Below are positions 61,337 through 64,000 of a stretch of 64,000 nucleotides of DNA, one piece after another (the stretch's first letter is position 1; every line of letters begins with the position of its first letter). The stretch is from assembly GCF_013389595.1 (NCBI RefSeq), contig NZ_CP058306.1:3410001-3474000 (forward strand), read 5' to 3'. The notes below the pieces were generated by a model that was given only the letters and a program-made list of their open reading frames with translations, did not search any database and was not told where the DNA came from. Source of the DNA: Flavobacterium sp. I3-2. GTDB lineage: Bacteria; Bacteroidota; Bacteroidia; Flavobacteriales; Flavobacteriaceae. The translations under genes and the position numbers were made by a program.

Positions 61337-61405
61337 TAAAAGTATAGAAGTCGATTTTATTCCATCTTGTAATATTCTTTGATAGATTTACGAGATTTAC
61401 TGGTT
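61337..61405 (-). promoter_or_regulatory. island promoter element f (second Fur gene)
   Basis: A 36-bp element (61370-61405), minus strand AACCAGTAAATCTCGTAAAT and onward to GAATATTA, 25 nt upstream of TACTTTTA (61337-61344). It matches elements a-c in layout with a few substitutions, and it lies 20 kb from them. Confidence 0.6.
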
Positions 61406-61411
61406 ACTGTC

Positions 61412-61981
61412 TTATAAATAGTGAATGTAGCCTATTTCGGGCAAATATTTACAGTCTTCGCAATTATCGTATTCTAATGTTGATTGTTCAGGTTGCTCAA
61501 AATTGGCTTGTAAAAAAGCATTTGAAAACAAAGCATAAGGGGGATATTCTGCAATATGATTTTTAAGCATTTTGTGTGCTTCTACTACAGGTGCACCATA
61601 AAGTTTCTCAAATTTTCCGATTTTGTACTGGGTAAATTCACCGTAATGGACTATTGTCTTTAAAGAAAGAGGTATTTCTATTGCTAACTGTTGAGATAAG
61701 CGCTGTAATTCCTTTTGAAAATTACCGTAGATAAGCTCTATCTGCATTAAACTCTCTTCAAACGTCGGTAAGTTTTGGTACTTATAGAAAAGTATTGCAT
61801 CGCCTTCAATTTCAGAAATTTCAAAACACAGAATATTACTATCCATTATTACTTTCAGGAGATTTTCTGTTATATATTTTCCAACAAACATATTCGACTT
61901 GACAACAAAATCTGTAAAGCCTGAAATATCCGGTATCATCAATACACCTTTTGGGTTATCAGTATGCTGTTCTTGTATCAT
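61412..61981 (-). CDS. DUF2652 protein, class III cyclase-like
   Basis: 189 residues. The start resembles a class III nucleotide cyclase: GVLMIPDISGFTDFV has the first metal-aspartate context, EISEIEGDAILFYKY the second (GD), and LKTIVHYGEFTQYKIG the strand usually reading IHxG. The second half, with KLYGAPVVEAHKMLKNHI, also follows the cyclase order. DUF2652 is uncharacterised and I see no clear substrate-selecting lysine/aspartate pair, so catalysis is open. There is no signal peptide or membrane helix. It lies between the second Fur gene and the TolC/RND genes on the same strand. Confidence 0.75.
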   Translation of the reverse strand: MIQEQHTDNPKGVLMIPDISGFTDFVVKSNMFVGKYITENLLKVIMDSNILCFEISEIEGDAILFYKYQNLPTFEESLMQIELIYGNFQKELQRLSQQLAIEIPLSLKTIVHYGEFTQYKIGKFEKLYGAPVVEAHKMLKNHIAEYPPYALFSNAFLQANFEQPEQSTLEYDNCEDCKYLPEIGYIHYL

Positions 61982-62004
61982 TTTATCATAATTTCAATTT
62001 TAAA

Positions 62005-62033
62005 AATGTAGAGGCATATTGAGCCTCTACATT
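62005..62033 (-). terminator. terminator after the right-end TolC gene
   Basis: Perfect 11-bp stem, AATGTAGAGGC with its complement, and a 7-base loop, 14 bp after the TolC stop, followed by TTTTAAAATT on the minus strand. Confidence 0.85.
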
Positions 62034-62046
62034 ATATTGTTAATGA

Positions 62047-63345
62047 CTACTGTTTTATTTGTCCGATGGCTTTGTGATAAACAGCTTCAGCAATTTTGTA
62101 TCTTACTTTTGCATCAAGCATACTGCTATACGCACGCTGCCAAAGTGTTTCTGCTATTAATACATCTTCTCCAGTGATAGTTCCTGCTTGAAAACGATCA
62201 TTACTTAATTTTAGATTTTCATCAGCTTCAATTAGTGAAGCCTGCATTAAATCTATATTGTTTGCCTGCAGTTGAAGGTTAAGTGTTGCTTGTTCTATCT
62301 CCACATTAATCTGGCTTTGAAGTTCTCTCAATCCATATTCTGCCGAACGTATGTTAGCTTCCTGTTGCTTTACTTTCTCTCGCTTACTTCCCCAATCGAA
62401 TACGGGAATCTTTACGCTTAACATTCCGAAATAAGTAAGCATACTGTTTTTGGTTGGATCTCCAAAATTAATACCTTCTTTTCCAAAGGCAGCCATTCCG
62501 TTAAGTGATAAGCCAACTGTCGGTTTTAGATCGGCTCTGAGCATATTCTTTGTAAGTTCACTCATTTTTATGGCACTTGTGGCTAAGTCTACTTCAGGAC
62601 GATTTACTTGTACGCTTTGTAACATCTCATAGTTTCTAAATTCATCATCACTCAATGAACCAACTACATCAATATCCGTTTGTTCTTCTATTCCAGTTAA
62701 CTGGATTAATCTTTTTTTGGCTAATATTAGTTTGTTCTCAGCCGCCTGTAATCGAGCTTCATTTTCATTTTGAAGTACTTTTGCCCGAAGCACATCATTT
62801 TTATAAATAATACCTGCCTGGAATTGATTATTTAAAAAAGTATAATGGGAAGCTAACTGTCTTTTAACTTGTTTCTCCATTTTTATTTCTTCTTTAGCCT
62901 GTACTACAATCCAATAGGCAGTTTCGGTAGCTAACAACACATCGTCTTCGACCAATCTCTGCTGAGCATTGCTCATCTCTATATTGGTTTCCGCCATTTG
63001 TTTACCGTACTTAATCTTTCCTCCTGTATAAATAGGCTGAGTAACGCTTACCATCGGGGCGAAACCGTACTCAGGAAGCATGGAATTTAATGGCTCACCA
63101 AAGTAAAATGCAGTTGCAGAAGCATCTATTTTGGGTCTTGCCGTCGCGTCTGATATTTGTTTCTCAGATCTGGAAGCAGTAACATCTTCTTTGGCTTTAC
63201 TAATCCTGTAATTGTTTTTCAGGGTTAGTTCTTTACTTTCTGCAAGAGTTAATTGCTGTTGGGCAAACAGGTTATCTGTTCCCTGTAAAACAGCAAAAGC
63301 AAATACAAAAGCTTTTACGAATATTTTATATTTTCTTTGTAACAT
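62047..63345 (-). CDS. TolC-family outer-membrane efflux protein
   Basis: 432 residues. An N-terminal signal (about 1-29, ending LFAQQ) precedes two coiled-coil repeats with TolC landmarks: LTLAESKELTLKNNYRI, FYFGEPLNSMLPEYGFAPMVSVTQPIYTGGKI, VKIPVFDWGSKREKVKQQEANI and LKLSNDRFQAGTITGEDVL. It differs in sequence from the exporter TolC at 9977. It begins 17 bp after the RND pump gene that runs off the right edge and would serve that pump. The unit ends at the terminator at 62005. Confidence 0.9.
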   Translation of the reverse strand: MLQRKYKIFVKAFVFAFAVLQGTDNLFAQQQLTLAESKELTLKNNYRISKAKEDVTASRSEKQISDATARPKIDASATAFYFGEPLNSMLPEYGFAPMVSVTQPIYTGGKIKYGKQMAETNIEMSNAQQRLVEDDVLLATETAYWIVVQAKEEIKMEKQVKRQLASHYTFLNNQFQAGIIYKNDVLRAKVLQNENEARLQAAENKLILAKKRLIQLTGIEEQTDIDVVGSLSDDEFRNYEMLQSVQVNRPEVDLATSAIKMSELTKNMLRADLKPTVGLSLNGMAAFGKEGINFGDPTKNSMLTYFGMLSVKIPVFDWGSKREKVKQQEANIRSAEYGLRELQSQINVEIEQATLNLQLQANNIDLMQASLIEADENLKLSNDRFQAGTITGEDVLIAETLWQRAYSSMLDAKVRYKIAEAVYHKAIGQIKQ

Positions 63346-63362
63346 GATTTATTTTTTTTCAA

Positions 63363-64000
63363 TTAACTTTCGTGATGAAAATCATATTTCTCGTGTATAC
63401 CTTTATTCAAGGGTTTCTTTGACGGTTTTACGAATCTGCTATACAATACCGGAACTATAAATAAGGTAGTAACCATAGAGACTAAAATACCTATTGATAT
63501 TGTACTCGAGATTGGACCCCACTCAGGAGAACCACTCGACATTAGCGGGATCAATCCAATAGCTGCTGCCATAGAAGTAAGAAAAATGGGTCTCATTCTT
63601 CGCTTAGCCGCTAATAGAGCTGCCTCTTTAATCGTGTGTCCATGATCACGCACCAATTCATCAGCGTAGTCTACAAGGATAATTCCGTTTCGAACTACAA
63701 TACCCAATAAGGCTGTAATACCGATAATTGCCATAAAACCAAATTCATAACCTGTAAGAAATAATCCCAGCATCGCTCCAAGTAAACTCAATGGGAATGA
63801 TGCCAGTACAATGAACACTTTGCCCACTCGTTTGAATTGGAATAGCAGAACTAAGAATATCAACACGAAACTTATCATAAAAGCTTTTCCCATTTTAGGA
63901 CCGCTTTCCAGACCATCTTCATACTCTCCTCCATAGGCAATTTTAACTCCTTTAGGTAGTTCTAAGCTATCGATTTTCGGTTGTGCCTCGGCGAACACTT
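63363..64000 (-). CDS. RND efflux pump, C-terminal part (cut by the window edge)
   Basis: The frame is open to the right edge, so only the last ~212 residues are seen and the true start is outside. They contain the periplasmic end (PKGVKIAYGGEYEDGLESGP) and the last six-helix block of an RND pump: LVLLFQFKRVGKVFIVLASFPLSLLGAMLG, GFMAIIGITALLGIVVRNGIILVDYADEL, AAKRRMRPIFLTSMAAAIGLIPL and GILVSMVTTLFIVPVLYS. The NGIILVDYA form fits hydrophobe/amphiphile (AcrB-like) pumps of Bacteroidetes more than CzcA. It is followed by the TolC gene; the adaptor is probably upstream, beyond the window. Confidence 0.88.
   Translation of the reverse strand, partial: VFAEAQPKIDSLELPKGVKIAYGGEYEDGLESGPKMGKAFMISFVLIFLVLLFQFKRVGKVFIVLASFPLSLLGAMLGLFLTGYEFGFMAIIGITALLGIVVRNGIILVDYADELVRDHGHTIKEAALLAAKRRMRPIFLTSMAAAIGLIPLMSSGSPEWGPISSTISIGILVSMVTTLFIVPVLYSRFVKPSKKPLNKGIHEKYDFHHES

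Noticed and set aside
36934..64000. Complete integrative element with att sites
   Set aside because: RteC is the only mobility-type gene; no integrase, relaxase, conjugation gene or flanking direct repeat is visible, so element ends are not called.

Overview
The window is AT-rich and looks like a member of Flavobacteriia (Flavobacterium- or Myroides-like). Promoters carry TAnnTTTG -7 boxes, genes mostly lack Shine-Dalgarno sequences, and there are type IX secretion substrates with type B sorting domains, an RteC-family protein and Bacteroidetes-style fused RND pumps. No rRNA, CRISPR array, integrase or transposase is visible.

Left part, about 1-36.9 kb, reads as chromosomal backbone. In order it holds: a DUF417 protein with an AraC regulator; a Fur-family regulator followed by a Zn/Cd-type P-type ATPase; a ClC antiporter; a bicupin oxalate decarboxylase with an AEC permease; a five-gene MacB/TolC-type export operon facing an NtrC/NtrB-like two-component pair; four tandem paralogous T9SS cargo proteins; an RNA-repair operon (slipin, two Pol-beta-like nucleotidyltransferases, RtcB); a divergent WYL regulator; a zinc-finger-tailed flavin monooxygenase; a DUF1826 protein; and tRNA-Arg(TCT).

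The best candidate for an undescribed system is at 28.4-34.6 kb. The RtcB operon is headed by a 0.7 kb non-coding leader with two tRNA-like modules. Each has a perfect T-arm, and one also has a canonical D-arm. They cannot be complete tRNAs, and no Ro60/Rsr gene is present. Paired TACGCA boxes sit at both divergent promoters, which suggests control by the WYL protein.

Right part, about 37 kb to the right edge, is an accessory metal-resistance island starting beside tRNA-Arg. It holds RteC, copper genes (two HMA chaperones, a HMBD protein, an MFS transporter, DUF3347, and a multicopper oxidase with a C-terminal barrel-like extension), 4-hydroxyphenylpyruvate dioxygenase, an AraC regulator, OsmC, truncated genes around a rearranged patch (lpd, MHS transporter, mntH), a second Zn/Cd ATPase, a czc efflux operon with lpd, a second Fur regulator, an orphan ATPase N-domain, a DUF2652 protein, and a TolC/RND pair running off the edge.

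Two regulatory codes recur. A 36-bp element beginning AATCAGTAAA on the minus strand lies 24-25 nt upstream of the -7 box at five island promoters, with a sixth copy in tandem. A TTTGCAA-type operator lies 25-26 nt upstream of a TAATTTTG box in front of all three P-type-ATPase-related genes; two of these copies match over 28 of 29 bases. Both Fur genes sit directly upstream of such an operator.
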